Positions 14,990 to 23,693 are shown, counted from the first letter of the stretch. The stretch is 37,534 nucleotides of DNA from an uncultured Ruminococcus sp. (GCA_902777435.1 CACYTW010000003.1:1-37534), one strand, 5' to 3'. Program-made: numbers and translations. Notes: generated by a model from the letters alone, not told the origin.

Positions 14990-16000
14990 TTATTTGTATC
15001 TGTCAATAACAATCCATATAATCCAAATCATACCAAGATATCCGAATAAAGAATATAATTCAGCAACAAGGTTTGAAAATCCATAAAGTGAAAACGGAAC
15101 GGCTGACAGGCAAAGCACAGCCGCAAACAGGACTCTCTGTCCAAGGCTTTTTATTTTGTCCGCAAAGTGCGACATAATTCCAAACCCGTAAGAAACGGCG
15201 GTAGTGCAGATTGCCATAAACAAAACGGCGGTATATATGCGTTTGCAAGCCTTACCACATAAAGCCGACAGTTCAAGCATTGGCAGTTCGCTGTCCCACA
15301 ATATATCTATATTGATTTGTTGAACACACCAAACAACCATAATCAGCAAGCCGATTACAAAACCGCCGAGTATTGCAGCTTTTTTTATTTCTTTATCAGT
15401 CGCGCCCTCTGCGAGAGGAACAAGCACCGAGCCTGCTGTTACCGTGTTGTATGCACAATAGCACACAGCCGACAGCATAATTGTTCTGCTGCCCGACTCT
15501 GCAAATACTGAAACGTCATTGAAGATTACCGAATAAAAAGAAACATAGAGTATTCCGCAAATCATCAAAGGCACAAGTACCATATTCAGTGCCACAATGC
15601 CCTTGACATCAAAGCAGATAACACCAAAGCAAATCAGAGCCATAACAATTGCTCCCCAAAGATTTGAAAACGGCGATATCCTGTCAACCAACGCACCGCT
15701 CCCTGCGAACATTACAAAAAGACCGCAAAACATATATATAAGTATAAAATTTTTTATTGCTGTTGAACATCTGCCTGCAACGCTGTCTATATACAAATCA
15801 AAGCTTTTAATTTTGTTCTCTGATGCCTTGGCGAGTATTATGTAGGCAATAGCCATAAACATAAGCGCTGAAATAAGCACACCGAAAAACTTGCCGTTTG
15901 AGGGAAAATTGAAATACTCCAGCACCTCTCGGCCTGATGCAAAGCCCGCGCCTATTATCAAACCCACATATACAGATGCAATTTTTATGACTTTTTTCAA
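14990..16000 (-). CDS. ykvI: YkvI-type integral membrane transporter-like protein
   Basis: A polytopic membrane protein of about 336 residues with around ten hydrophobic segments. The N-terminal IASVYVGLIIGAGFASGREVLEYF (quoted in part: GAGFASGREVLEYF) is the hallmark of the YkvI family, distant relatives of APC-superfamily transporters. The glycine-rich break in the first helix resembles their substrate-binding unwound segment. I choose TTG at 16000 (LKKVIKIASV) because AGGGGTG is optimally spaced; a GTG three codons earlier overlaps that site. The substrate is unknown. The nearest neighbour, xth, gives no functional hint. Confidence 0.82.
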   Translation of the reverse strand: MKKVIKIASVYVGLIIGAGFASGREVLEYFNFPSNGKFFGVLISALMFMAIAYIILAKASENKIKSFDLYIDSVAGRCSTAIKNFILIYMFCGLFVMFAGSGALVDRISPFSNLWGAIVMALICFGVICFDVKGIVALNMVLVPLMICGILYVSFYSVIFNDVSVFAESGSRTIMLSAVCYCAYNTVTAGSVLVPLAEGATDKEIKKAAILGGFVIGLLIMVVWCVQQINIDILWDSELPMLELSALCGKACKRIYTAVLFMAICTTAVSYGFGIMSHFADKIKSLGQRVLFAAVLCLSAVPFSLYGFSNLVAELYSLFGYLGMIWIIWIVIDRYK

Positions 16001-16080
16001 GCAAACCACCCCTATCTATATTTAAAATATATAGGTATATCCACCATAATATGTTTTAATATTACAGAGTATGTATGTTG

Positions 16081-16140
16081 CACGGGACGTCGGGGACGCC
16101 GTCCCCTACAAATGCGGCAGGAGCAAGCCCCTGCCCTACA
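16081..16140. repeat. Cluster of dispersed GC-rich palindromic repeats
   Basis: Two adjacent short palindromes in an otherwise A/T-rich spacer: GGACGTCGGGGACGCCGTCC followed by CCTACA, and GGCAGGAGCAAGCCCCTGCC followed by CTACA. Related units ending in CCCCTACA or CCCGTAGA occur at 35629-35654 and 17095-17120. There is no reading frame of interest. Confidence 0.65.
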
Positions 16141-16156
16141 AAATGGAATGCCCATT

Positions 16157-16241
16157 AAATTCAAAATAATTTTTTCATTGCAGTTGGGCTTGGCAACTGT
16201 ATGGGCTTTGGGCAATTATTCATAAAAATTATTTTGAATTT
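16157..16241. repeat. Dispersed hairpin element, copy A
   Basis: An 18-bp perfect inverted repeat (AAATTCAAAATAATTTTT at 16157-16174 against 16224-16241) encloses a core with CATTGCA ... ATGGGCTTTGGGCAAT and TATTCAT, plus an inner hairpin CAGTTG/CAACTG. The core is shared with copy B at 35724-35789, but the arms differ in sequence. Confidence 0.8.
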
Positions 16242-16272
16242 GTATTTTATATTATCCATCGACAAAAAGCAC

Positions 16273-16301
16273 TTGTAAAATACTGTTTTATGTGTTAAAA
16301 T
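16273..16301 (+). promoter_or_regulatory. Promoter of the SLOG-like gene
   Basis: TTGTAA (16273-16278), 17-bp spacer, TAAAAT (16296-16301). Transcription would begin near 16308, giving a leader of about 235 nt. Confidence 0.7.
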
Positions 16302-16320
16302 AGTATAGCCAAATGAAATT

Positions 16321-16544
16321 AATAATAAAGAATGAGTGTTTTTTTCTTCAAAGAATTAAAACGCTTTATTTTGGCATACTTACATTTATGAATTTGTTAA
16401 AAATGCAAATTCCGTCATAATGTAGGTATGCTTTGTTAAGATAACATTCATTCTGTATTAGTTTTGTTTGGCGACAATCGGAGTTTGCGTTTTATGTGCG
16501 ATAACTGCGGTTGTCGCACTTTTTTATTTTCAGGAGTCGCACCA
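16321..16544 (+). promoter_or_regulatory. Structured leader with terminator before the SLOG-like gene
   Basis: Three successive stems can form. The first is AATAAA (16324-16329) with TTTATT (16365-16370), plus GTGTTTT/AAAACGC inside. The second is a long hairpin between GGCATACTTACATTTATG (from 16373) and CATAATGTAGGTATGC (to 16432), with AATTTG/CAAATT inside. The third is GTGCGATAAC with GTTGTCGCAC followed by TTTTTTATTTT (about 16496-16530), an intrinsic terminator ahead of the Shine-Dalgarno. An upstream GCGACAA (16471-16477) can pair with the TTGTCGC of the terminator, offering an alternative fold. This is the layout of an attenuator; the signal sensed is unknown and I recognise no riboswitch class. 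Confidence 0.55.
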
Positions 16545-17045
16545 ATGAGTAAAAGCTGTTGTTTTTTCGGGCATAGAAAGATTGAATACACCAAAGAATT
16601 AGAAAAGAAGATATACGAAAACGCTGAGAATTTAATATTAAACGAAAACGTAACTACTTTCTACTTTGGCAGCAATAGTGAGTTTAATACTCTTTGCCAT
16701 AAAACCATAACAGAATTAAAACAAAAATACCCTGATGTTAAAAGGATATATGTCAGGGCAAGCTTTCCATATATAGACAACAGCTACAAAAACTATTTAC
16801 TTGACTATTACGAGGACACTTACATTCCCGAAAAGGCAATCAACGCAGGACGAGCGAGTTATGTAATCCGCAATCGAGAAATGATAGACAAAAGTGATTT
16901 TTGCATAATATATTACAAAGACGATTATCTTCCGCCAATGCGGAGGAACAGCAGACGTGATTTATTTGCCTATCAGCCTAAAAGCGGAACGAAAACAGCC
17001 TACGAATATGCAAAAAAGAAGGGCAAGATAATAATTATCATTTAG
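16545..17045 (+). CDS. SLOG-like (YpsA/DUF1273-type Rossmann) protein
   Basis: A 166-residue protein beginning SKSCCFFGHRKIEYT. That start resembles small SLOG/YpsA-type proteins, which open with a CxFTGHR-like strand-loop and may bind nucleotides. Further family-like features are FYFGSNSEFNTLC, the strand before an RIYVRA segment, RNREMIDKSDFCIIYY and the closing SGTKTAYEYAKKKGKIIIII. The ATG at 16545 is selected because CAGGAG lies 8 nt upstream. An in-frame start at 16464 would place 27 codons over the terminator hairpin, so I reject it. It stands alone behind its own promoter and leader. Function unknown. Confidence 0.8.
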   Translation: MSKSCCFFGHRKIEYTKELEKKIYENAENLILNENVTTFYFGSNSEFNTLCHKTITELKQKYPDVKRIYVRASFPYIDNSYKNYLLDYYEDTYIPEKAINAGRASYVIRNREMIDKSDFCIIYYKDDYLPPMRRNSRRDLFAYQPKSGTKTAYEYAKKKGKIIIII

Positions 17046-17094
17046 ATTTATTTTTTGGCATTTTGCCTATCATTCAATTGTTTAACGACAACAA

Positions 17095-17120
17095 ACGGGA
17101 CGATGCCCACATCGTCCCGT
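17095..17120. repeat. Perfect 10-bp palindrome, dispersed-repeat type
   Basis: ACGGGACGAT and ATCGTCCCGT separated by GCCCAC. It resembles the other short palindromes in the window that end in CCCGTAG/CCCCTAC, and could also act as a weak terminator for the SLOG-like gene. Confidence 0.6.
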
Positions 17121-17140
17121 AGATACACGCAAGAGAGCCG

Positions 17141-17175
17141 AAAAAAGGTCGCAGTAAAATCTCTGCGACCTTTTT
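17141..17175. terminator. Bidirectional terminator after carB
   Basis: AAAAAGGTCGCAG and CTGCGACCTTTTT form a strong stem with an 8-nt loop, giving a U-tract on either strand between the converging SLOG-like gene and carB. Confidence 0.9.
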
Positions 17176-17189
17176 AGGTTTATTTACTT

Positions 17190-20100
17190 TTATTTTATAT
17201 CCGATACTGCGATAGGCTGTACTGACTGCAAGTCATATTCTTTTTCCACAACCTCTGTCAAAGCCTTTATTGTATCAATTGATGTCATAATATTGACAGA
17301 ACATTCTGATGCTGTACGGCGAATTTTAAAGCCGTCACTATTCTTATCGTTACCTTTTTTAGGAATATCAATAACAAAGTCACACATACCGCTTCTGATA
17401 ACGTCAAGGACATTTGGAACGCCCTCGCCTATCTTCTTGGCACGCTGAACCTTATAGCCGTGTGCCTCTAAATAATCGGCTGTACCCGATGTGGAAATAA
17501 AGCGGCATCCCAGCTTATCAAACTTCTCTACAATTGGTAAGAAGGCTTCCTTATCTCTGTCGCAAATTGTCAGCAAAATAGTGCTTCCTGCCTTAGGTAT
17601 CGAGATTTCTGCACCCAAAAAGCCTTTATACAAAGCCTCATAATAGTCGTTGCCTACGCCCAGGACTTCACCTGTTGAACGCATCTCAGGTCCTAAGCTG
17701 ACTTCAACCATAGGCAGTTTTTTAGTTGAGAATATAGGAACCTTTACGGCAACCATATTCGGTTCTTTGTTTATTCCTGATGCATATCCCATTTCAGCAA
17801 GGGTTTCGCCCAGCATAACTCTTGTTGCAAGCTCTATAACAGGAACACCCGTAACCTTTGTGATATAAGGCACTGTTCGGCTTGAACGCGGGTTCACCTC
17901 TATGATATACAAGTCGCCCTCAAATTCGATAAACTGAATGTTAATCATACCTATTACTTCTAAGGCAACAGATATACGGCGGGTTACATCCATAATCTTT
18001 TGCTTGATTTCTTCGCTTACATTCTGAGGCGGATATATAGATATACTGTCGCCCGAATGTACGCCTGCACGTTCGAGATGCTCCATAATACCCGGGATAA
18101 ACACATCTGTGCCGTCACAAATCGCATCAACCTCAAGTTCTCTGCCGCCTAAGTATCTGTCAATCAGAACAGGGTTATCCTTATCCTTTTTGAAGGCATC
18201 CTCTAAGTATAGTGTAAGCTCTTTTTCGTTATGGGTTATTTCCATACCCTGACCGCCCAATACATATGACGGACGTACAAGCAACGGATATTTGAGCTTT
18301 TCCGCCTCCTTTATTCCGTCCTCTGTTGACCAGACCGCTCTGCCCTTAGGTCTTTTTATGTTAAGTTCTTCAAGCAAGTCATCAAACTTTTCTCGGTCCT
18401 CGGCCGCATCTATCTGTTTAGGTCTTGTTCCGTAAATCGGAACATTCATCTCATCCAAGAAGTTAGCCAGCTTGATGGCTGTCTGTCCGCCGAACTGGAG
18501 TATAACTCCGTCAGGCTTTTCAAGCTCTATAATACTTAAAACATCTTCCTCTGTCAACGGCTCAAAGTACAGCTTGTCAGATATATCAAAGTCTGTACTT
18601 ACTGTTTCGGGATTGTTGTTGATGATTATCGTTTCAAGTCCAAACTTTTTAAGTGCATTGATGCTGTGAACGCTACAATAGTCAAACTCAATACCCTGTC
18701 CTATTCTGATAGGACCTGAACCGATTACAAGCACCTTCTTCTTATCGGAAGCCGACGCCTCATTATATTCATCATATGTTGAGTAGTAGTATGGCGAAAC
18801 AGCCTCAAACTCACCTGCACAAGTATCAACCATTTTGTATACAGGAAGTATTCCGTGGTCTTTTCTGTAATTTCTGATATCGGCACTCTTACAGCCTATG
18901 AACTGAGCTATTCCCTCATCAGCAAAGCCCATCTTCTTATATCTTGTAATAAGCTCGGGCGTTATTGTTGCCAATGTGTATTCCTTAAGTTCTTCCTCCA
19001 TATCGACTATGTTCTTAATCTTTTTAAGGAAGAATGGGTCCATTCCCGTAATTTCAGAAATTTTATCTATTCTGTAATCTCTTCTTATAAGTTCAGCAAG
19101 CTCAAACAATCTCTCGTCATCAGGAGTTTTGATATTTGCCCTCAAGCTCTCTGAGGACTTGTCCTTTGCAGACTCACGCTCCAGGGTGTACTGCTTGATT
19201 TCAAGTGAGCGGATACCCTTCAGCAAAGCACTTTCAAAGCTGTTGCCGATTGACATAATCTCACCTGTTGCCATCATTTTTGTTCCGAGAGTCCTCTTTG
19301 CACCGAAGAACTTGTCAAAGGGCCACTTAGGTATTTTTATAACGCAATAGTCAAGTGCAGGCTCAAAGCAAGCGTAGGTCTTGCCTGTAACCGCATTTTT
19401 GATTTCGTCAAGATTATATCCCAAAGCAATCTTTGCACCGATTTTAGCAATCGGATAACCGGTAGCCTTTGAAGCAAGTGCTGACGAACGGCTAACACGA
19501 GGATTAATCTCGATAACTGCGTACTCAAAGCTCTTTGGGTTTAATGCGAACTGAACATTACATCCACCCTTTATCTCTATTGAGTTGATAATATCTATTG
19601 CCGCTTTTCTGAGCATCTGATACTCTCTGTCGGCAAGGGTTTGTGTAGGAGCAACAACTATACTGTCACCTGTATGAACACCCACAGGGTCGACGTTTTC
19701 CATACTGCAAACGGTGATACAGTTACCTGCACCGTCACGGATAACCTCATACTCGATTTCCTTCCAACCTCTGATACATTTTTCGATAAGGACCTGACCT
19801 ACACGTGATAAATGTATGCCTTGAGCGGCTATTTCGCCAAGCTCAAACTCGTCCTCCGCTATACCGCCGCCTGTACCTCCCAGGGTATATGCAGGTCTTA
19901 CGATAACCGGATATCCTATCTCTCTGGCAAATTCAAGAGCGTCATCAATTGTGTTTACTATCTTACCTTGAACAATAGGCTGATTGGTACGCTCCATCAA
20001 GTTTTTAAAGCTCTCTCTGTCCTCGCCCTCTTTGATTGCCTCTATGGAAGTACCGATAACACGTACGCCGTATTTGTCAAGTATTCCCTTGTCATACAAC

Positions 20101-20402
20101 TCACAAGAGAGGTTAAGTCCCGTCTGTCCGCCCATTCCTGCAATCAAGCTGTCGGGACGTTCCTTTACGATTACGTTTTCAAGTGTTTCAACGGTAAGAG
20201 GCTCGATATATGTTCTGTCAGCCATCTGAGAGTCGGTCATTATAGTAGCAGGATTGCTGTTTACCAGCACAACCTCTACCCCTTCTTCTCTGAGTGCCTG
20301 ACACGCCTGTGTACCTGAATAGTCAAACTCGGCTGCCTGACCTATAACGATAGGTCCCGAACCGATTACAAGAACTTTTTTTATACTGTTATCTCTTGGC
20401 AT
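17190..20402 (-). CDS. carB: Carbamoyl-phosphate synthase large subunit
   Basis: Makes carbamoyl phosphate from bicarbonate, ATP and ammonia delivered by CarA, for arginine and pyrimidines. The 1070 residues contain two homologous ATP-grasp halves. The first starts [26 protein letters not shown], the second [22 protein letters not shown] near residue 555 (both quoted only in part: [33 protein letters not shown]). Each has its own GGTGGG or GGQGM nucleotide loop. The C-terminal domain (about 930-1070) is the allosteric MGS-like fold with the [11 protein letters not shown] segment. It starts 12 nt after carA with AGGGGGT as ribosome site. It is full length and intact. Confidence 0.98.
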   Translation of the reverse strand: MPRDNSIKKVLVIGSGPIVIGQAAEFDYSGTQACQALREEGVEVVLVNSNPATIMTDSQMADRTYIEPLTVETLENVIVKERPDSLIAGMGGQTGLNLSCELYDKGILDKYGVRVIGTSIEAIKEGEDRESFKNLMERTNQPIVQGKIVNTIDDALEFAREIGYPVIVRPAYTLGGTGGGIAEDEFELGEIAAQGIHLSRVGQVLIEKCIRGWKEIEYEVIRDGAGNCITVCSMENVDPVGVHTGDSIVVAPTQTLADREYQMLRKAAIDIINSIEIKGGCNVQFALNPKSFEYAVIEINPRVSRSSALASKATGYPIAKIGAKIALGYNLDEIKNAVTGKTYACFEPALDYCVIKIPKWPFDKFFGAKRTLGTKMMATGEIMSIGNSFESALLKGIRSLEIKQYTLERESAKDKSSESLRANIKTPDDERLFELAELIRRDYRIDKISEITGMDPFFLKKIKNIVDMEEELKEYTLATITPELITRYKKMGFADEGIAQFIGCKSADIRNYRKDHGILPVYKMVDTCAGEFEAVSPYYYSTYDEYNEASASDKKKVLVIGSGPIRIGQGIEFDYCSVHSINALKKFGLETIIINNNPETVSTDFDISDKLYFEPLTEEDVLSIIELEKPDGVILQFGGQTAIKLANFLDEMNVPIYGTRPKQIDAAEDREKFDDLLEELNIKRPKGRAVWSTEDGIKEAEKLKYPLLVRPSYVLGGQGMEITHNEKELTLYLEDAFKKDKDNPVLIDRYLGGRELEVDAICDGTDVFIPGIMEHLERAGVHSGDSISIYPPQNVSEEIKQKIMDVTRRISVALEVIGMINIQFIEFEGDLYIIEVNPRSSRTVPYITKVTGVPVIELATRVMLGETLAEMGYASGINKEPNMVAVKVPIFSTKKLPMVEVSLGPEMRSTGEVLGVGNDYYEALYKGFLGAEISIPKAGSTILLTICDRDKEAFLPIVEKFDKLGCRFISTSGTADYLEAHGYKVQRAKKIGEGVPNVLDVIRSGMCDFVIDIPKKGNDKNSDGFKIRRTASECSVNIMTSIDTIKALTEVVEKEYDLQSVQPIAVSDIK

Positions 20403-20414
20403 ATCAATACCCCC

Positions 20415-21470
20415 TTATGCTAAAAAATCATCGAATATATTATTGGTGTCCAATGGTCCGGGGCAAGCTTCGGGATGGAACTGCACACTTTGTATATCAA
20501 CTGTTTTACCCTTTATGCCCTCACAGGTTCCGTCATTTACATTTATATATGAAACCTCTAACTCCTCGGGCAGACCGTCCAAAATATAGTTATGATTCTG
20601 AGAAGTAATGGAAACACGTCCTGTTTCAAGATTTTTAACAGGCTGATTTGCACCGTGATGGCCAAACTTTAACTTCTTTGTTTTACAGCCCATAGCCAAG
20701 CCTATAACAAGATGTCCCATACATACGCCCCTTACGGGATATTTGCCTATCAGTTGTTTAACTGTTTCAACTGTTTCGGGTATGTCCTCAGGGTCGCCAG
20801 GTCCGTTTGAAATCATAACCAAATCGGGGTTTTCCTCTATAATTCTGCCCGCCGACGTATTATAAGGGAACACGGTTATCTTACAGCCTCTCTCCTTAAG
20901 AGAACGCAGTATTCCCGCCTTAACACCTGCATCAATAAATGCCACGTGCTTGCCTTTGCCGTCTATTGTATAAATTTCCTTGGCGGAAACCCTCTTTACA
21001 ACGTCAGAGTTATCGAGGCTGTCAAATCTTGCACTTAAACCTCTGTCAGAGATTGTTCCGACATCGGTTGTAATGATACCGCGCATACAGCCCGCATCTC
21101 TTATAATTCTGGTGAGCGCCCTCGTATCAATACCCTCTAAGCCCAAAACTCTGTTCTGACGCAAAAAGCCGTCGAGGTCCATCTCTGTTCTGAAGTTGTT
21201 GGGATAATCACACTTTTCACGCACTATCAATGCGGTAAGAGCCGGCTTGTCCGCTTCCATATCCTCAAGATTAATTCCGTAGTTGCCGATAAGCGGATAT
21301 GTAAGGACTACCATCTGTCCGCAGAAGGACGGGTCTGTAATCGCCTCCTGATAGCCTGTCATAGATGTGGAAAACACAACCTCGCCCACTACATCGTGAA
21401 CATATCCAAAAGCTGTTCCTGTAAATCTTATTCCGTTTTCAAGAATAAGCTCTGCCGGTTTTGACTGCAT
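20415..21470 (-). CDS. carA: Carbamoyl-phosphate synthase small (glutaminase) subunit
   Basis: Class I glutamine amidotransferase subunit that hydrolyses glutamine and channels ammonia to CarB. Visible: the N-terminal CPSase domain (FGYVHDVVGEVVFSTSMTGYQEA, DPSFCGQMVVLTYPLIGNYG), the nucleophile Cys in RGVCMGH, and the His-Glu pair in VQFHPEACPGP. The ATG at 21470 follows AAGGAG at proper spacing; a longer frame begins 17 codons upstream within the leader. Length is about 351 residues. Two glutamine-pocket positions deviate: GHQ is GHL, and NHG is NHN. It lies first in carAB, directly behind an attenuator. Confidence 0.96.
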   Translation of the reverse strand: MQSKPAELILENGIRFTGTAFGYVHDVVGEVVFSTSMTGYQEAITDPSFCGQMVVLTYPLIGNYGINLEDMEADKPALTALIVREKCDYPNNFRTEMDLDGFLRQNRVLGLEGIDTRALTRIIRDAGCMRGIITTDVGTISDRGLSARFDSLDNSDVVKRVSAKEIYTIDGKGKHVAFIDAGVKAGILRSLKERGCKITVFPYNTSAGRIIEENPDLVMISNGPGDPEDIPETVETVKQLIGKYPVRGVCMGHLVIGLAMGCKTKKLKFGHHGANQPVKNLETGRVSITSQNHNYILDGLPEELEVSYINVNDGTCEGIKGKTVDIQSVQFHPEACPGPLDTNNIFDDFLA

Positions 21471-21500
21471 AAAATCACTCCTTATAAGAAATTGATATAG

Positions 21501-21540
21501 GCAAAAATAAAGGGCTGTCAAGCAAAAAACTTAACGCCCT
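21501..21540 (-). terminator. Intrinsic terminator in the carAB leader (attenuator)
   Basis: The minus-strand RNA forms AGGGCGUUAAG / CUUGAC-A-GCCCU, an 11-bp stem with one bulged A and loop UUUUUUG, followed at once by UUUAUUUUU. It begins 1 nt after the stop codon of the leader ORF and ends about 30 nt before carA, so it must be read through for carAB expression. Confidence 0.88.
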
Positions 21541-21541
21541 G

Positions 21542-21643
21542 TTATTTTAATTCAAAAAATACTTCACCCTTGCAATAGAACGAAGAAGCAATTGAAAAAT
21601 CATAAATGGCAATACCTTTGTGATTAACTATATTTGGTGTCAT
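21542..21643 (-). CDS. carAB leader peptide (33 residues)
   Basis: A short ORF between the car promoter and the attenuator. It has a strong ribosome site (GGAAAGGAG, 7 nt from ATG), begins MTPNIVNHKG and ends GEVFFELK. It has no arginine codons, so classical arginine-codon stalling is unlikely. Much of the second half is pyrimidine-rich at RNA level (UAU GAU UUU UCA..., UCU UCG UUC UAU UGC, UAUUUUUUG). Its stop codon abuts the terminator stem, so a ribosome finishing the ORF would cover the stem's left arm. This mirrors the geometry of the E. coli pyrBI leader peptide. Function as a regulatory leader is inference from layout; the ORF itself is plain. Confidence 0.75.
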   Translation of the reverse strand: MTPNIVNHKGIAIYDFSIASSFYCKGEVFFELK

Positions 21644-21680
21644 TTTTTTGCTCCTTTCCCGCACTATTCATTATCAATTT

Positions 21681-21709
21681 ATTTTATCATTTTTTACGAA
21701 CTTAGTCAA
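21681..21709 (-). promoter_or_regulatory. Promoter of the carAB operon
   Basis: On the minus strand TTGACT (21704-21709), 17-bp spacer, TAAAAT (21681-21686). The predicted start near 21674 gives a leader of about 205 nt containing the leader ORF and attenuator. Confidence 0.85.
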
Positions 21710-21728
21710 GCAAAAAATTAAATTTTTT

Positions 21729-23564
21729 TCATTTTTTATTATATGTCCATTGCCAAAGGGCTCTCGCCGCCGTCAACAAGTCGGGTTTTGTATCCTCGGG
21801 AATATACGTCGGTTCGCCGAATATCCTTGTCAAAAACGCTTTTGCATAAGCCGTGTCCGTCTTTTTATTCCCTGACGCAGTCATAACTCCCTCGTATGTT
21901 TTAACATTTGCAACAATCAAAGCCATAAGGCAGATTTCGGTCTGCCTTCTTCTTATAACACTGTCCGTTTCGCCGTCTGCACAGATTGCCCCATCTGCCC
22001 TGAGACTACGCACAATTAAGTCCACACACCTTTTTGCAAACGCATCACTCGGCACAATGCTTTGAGTTTCTCTGAACATTGATGTTGCGTTGACGCCTAT
22101 ATCAAAGGTGTTATCCGCCTCACTTGGTATAATCGTCTTTATTACCGCATTAACTCCGCCCATAGCTGCCGCAAGTGCCGTTTCCGTATTCAATGCGGAA
22201 TACTTTACACCTATCCTCTCCATCTCCTCACGGATATTATGTATCTCCTCTGCGGAACACGACAACAGTCTTTTTTCAAGCTGTTTTGTTCTTTTGTCCG
22301 CATACACCAAGCCTAAGGGCGAATAGCTTTTATATACTTTTATATTTGAGATATAAGCAACTGTTTTTGTATTGCCGTATATAATCTCTATCGTATCAGG
22401 GCATACACCTGCATACCTTACATATGCGGTAACCGCTCCGTTCTCGGATATGCTTATCACCTCTGCATCTGCCTTGCCGCAATTTACTCGTATATTTTTA
22501 TACGCACTTTGATTGACAAAATATTCAACACTCTCCCTCGCTATCTCGGGAATATTATCATCGGGATAGATGTGTTGGTCCGACAGTTTTCTTATGTTTC
22601 CCACAGAAACATAATACATTTCCTCATCTCGCATTACCCCATCCGAATTTGTAACACACACAACAACCGCATCATTGGTTTCTGCCCATAAGTCAGTGCC
22701 GTCCCCTGCTTCTGTATCGCTCAACTTATACAGCAGTCTGCTGGTATTTTTGTCGTTGTTTTCAATAAAGCCGTCTGTTATAAATTTATCTCCGCTCATA
22801 ACTGCAAAGCTTCCGTCAAAGGACCTTGCCCCATAGTAAACAAAGCTCCTTGCAAGCTGTGACTCGCCTTTTGAAAATCCGCAATCCTTATCATATATCA
22901 GCAACAGCTTTTTGGATATTATGCAGTTTAAGTCTTGCAAACAAACTCTGCACAGCATCTCACCGCCGTTTACGCCCTCTACAAGCACGGCAGAATTTTT
23001 ATTATTCCTGCCCTTTATATCTAAACAAAAATCTCTGTTTGCGGCAATGTTTTCAGCCGACACCTCCGCACAGCCGTCAGCTTTTTTATTTACAATTATA
23101 TTATGTGTAGGTGACGAAATATCCCAACTGCTGCCGTCAGCAACATTCAGGCAAAGAGATACCTTATGCTGTGATACATTATTGCCGTAACTGCCCTTAG
23201 TCAAGGGCAGTATCATTCTGCTTTTATTCAAAGGAACGTATGCCGTCAGCAATATATCACACTTGCCGTCATTCAAGGAACCAAGTGTCAGCATATACTC
23301 ACAGGTATTCACCTTTTTTAAAACGGCATATGCATCTTTTCCGTTTAACAGCATTGATGCGTGAGAGGCAGTTACTACCTTAGAATTTATTATCTTGCCG
23401 TTTATGCATATTTTAAATGCTGATATTTGCGCGCCCTCAGGCAGACTGAAAACATATTCCGCCGAAACATTTTTATTTTTGCCTTCAAAGGACAGAACAT
23501 AAGACAAAAAGGCGTGTCCCGAAAACACTTCACCTGTTATCTTTATGCTTTGCAATATGTTCAT
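21729..23564 (-). CDS. VIT-domain protein with degenerate von Willebrand A region
   Basis: A 611-residue protein without a signal peptide. Residues about 5-125 form a VIT (inter-alpha-trypsin) domain: SYVLSFEGKNKNVSAEYVFSL..., a glycine/Lys-rich turn around INGKIINSKVV, and a LGSLNDGKCDILLTAYVPL strand. A region starting near 215 (LLLIYDKDCGFSKGESQLA) sits where the von Willebrand A metal site would be, but reads DCGFS rather than DxSxS, so the metal-binding site seems lost. The C-terminal 180 residues are helical. Bacterial VIT-vWA proteins are of unknown role. It has a near-perfect own promoter and AGGAGAGG site and is upstream of carAB on the same strand. Confidence 0.75.
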   Translation of the reverse strand: MNILQSIKITGEVFSGHAFLSYVLSFEGKNKNVSAEYVFSLPEGAQISAFKICINGKIINSKVVTASHASMLLNGKDAYAVLKKVNTCEYMLTLGSLNDGKCDILLTAYVPLNKSRMILPLTKGSYGNNVSQHKVSLCLNVADGSSWDISSPTHNIIVNKKADGCAEVSAENIAANRDFCLDIKGRNNKNSAVLVEGVNGGEMLCRVCLQDLNCIISKKLLLIYDKDCGFSKGESQLARSFVYYGARSFDGSFAVMSGDKFITDGFIENNDKNTSRLLYKLSDTEAGDGTDLWAETNDAVVVCVTNSDGVMRDEEMYYVSVGNIRKLSDQHIYPDDNIPEIARESVEYFVNQSAYKNIRVNCGKADAEVISISENGAVTAYVRYAGVCPDTIEIIYGNTKTVAYISNIKVYKSYSPLGLVYADKRTKQLEKRLLSCSAEEIHNIREEMERIGVKYSALNTETALAAAMGGVNAVIKTIIPSEADNTFDIGVNATSMFRETQSIVPSDAFAKRCVDLIVRSLRADGAICADGETDSVIRRRQTEICLMALIVANVKTYEGVMTASGNKKTDTAYAKAFLTRIFGEPTYIPEDTKPDLLTAARALWQWTYNKK

Positions 23565-23637
23565 TTACCTCTCTCCTGCTTTATAAAACGTATTAATCAT
23601 TTGTAAAATTTGTATATTCAAAATAACTTTAATGAAT

Positions 23638-23666
23638 ATTATAACTTGCATATTAAACTTTGTCAA
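23638..23666 (-). promoter_or_regulatory. Consensus promoter of the VIT-domain gene
   Basis: On the minus strand TTGACA (23661-23666), 17-bp spacer, TATAAT (23638-23643): both hexamers are perfect, and the start lies about 65 nt upstream of the ATG. Confidence 0.85.
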
Positions 23667-23693
23667 TCAAATTCAAATTAACTAAAAATGTAG

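Noticed and set aside
16012-16215. 67-codon minus-strand ORF in the repeat-rich spacer
   Set aside because: It consists of the dispersed palindromes and half of hairpin copy A, without a ribosome binding site.
21471-21521. 17-codon N-terminal extension of CarA
   Set aside because: It begins inside the attenuator. The ATG at 21470 has AAGGAG and fits the family start.
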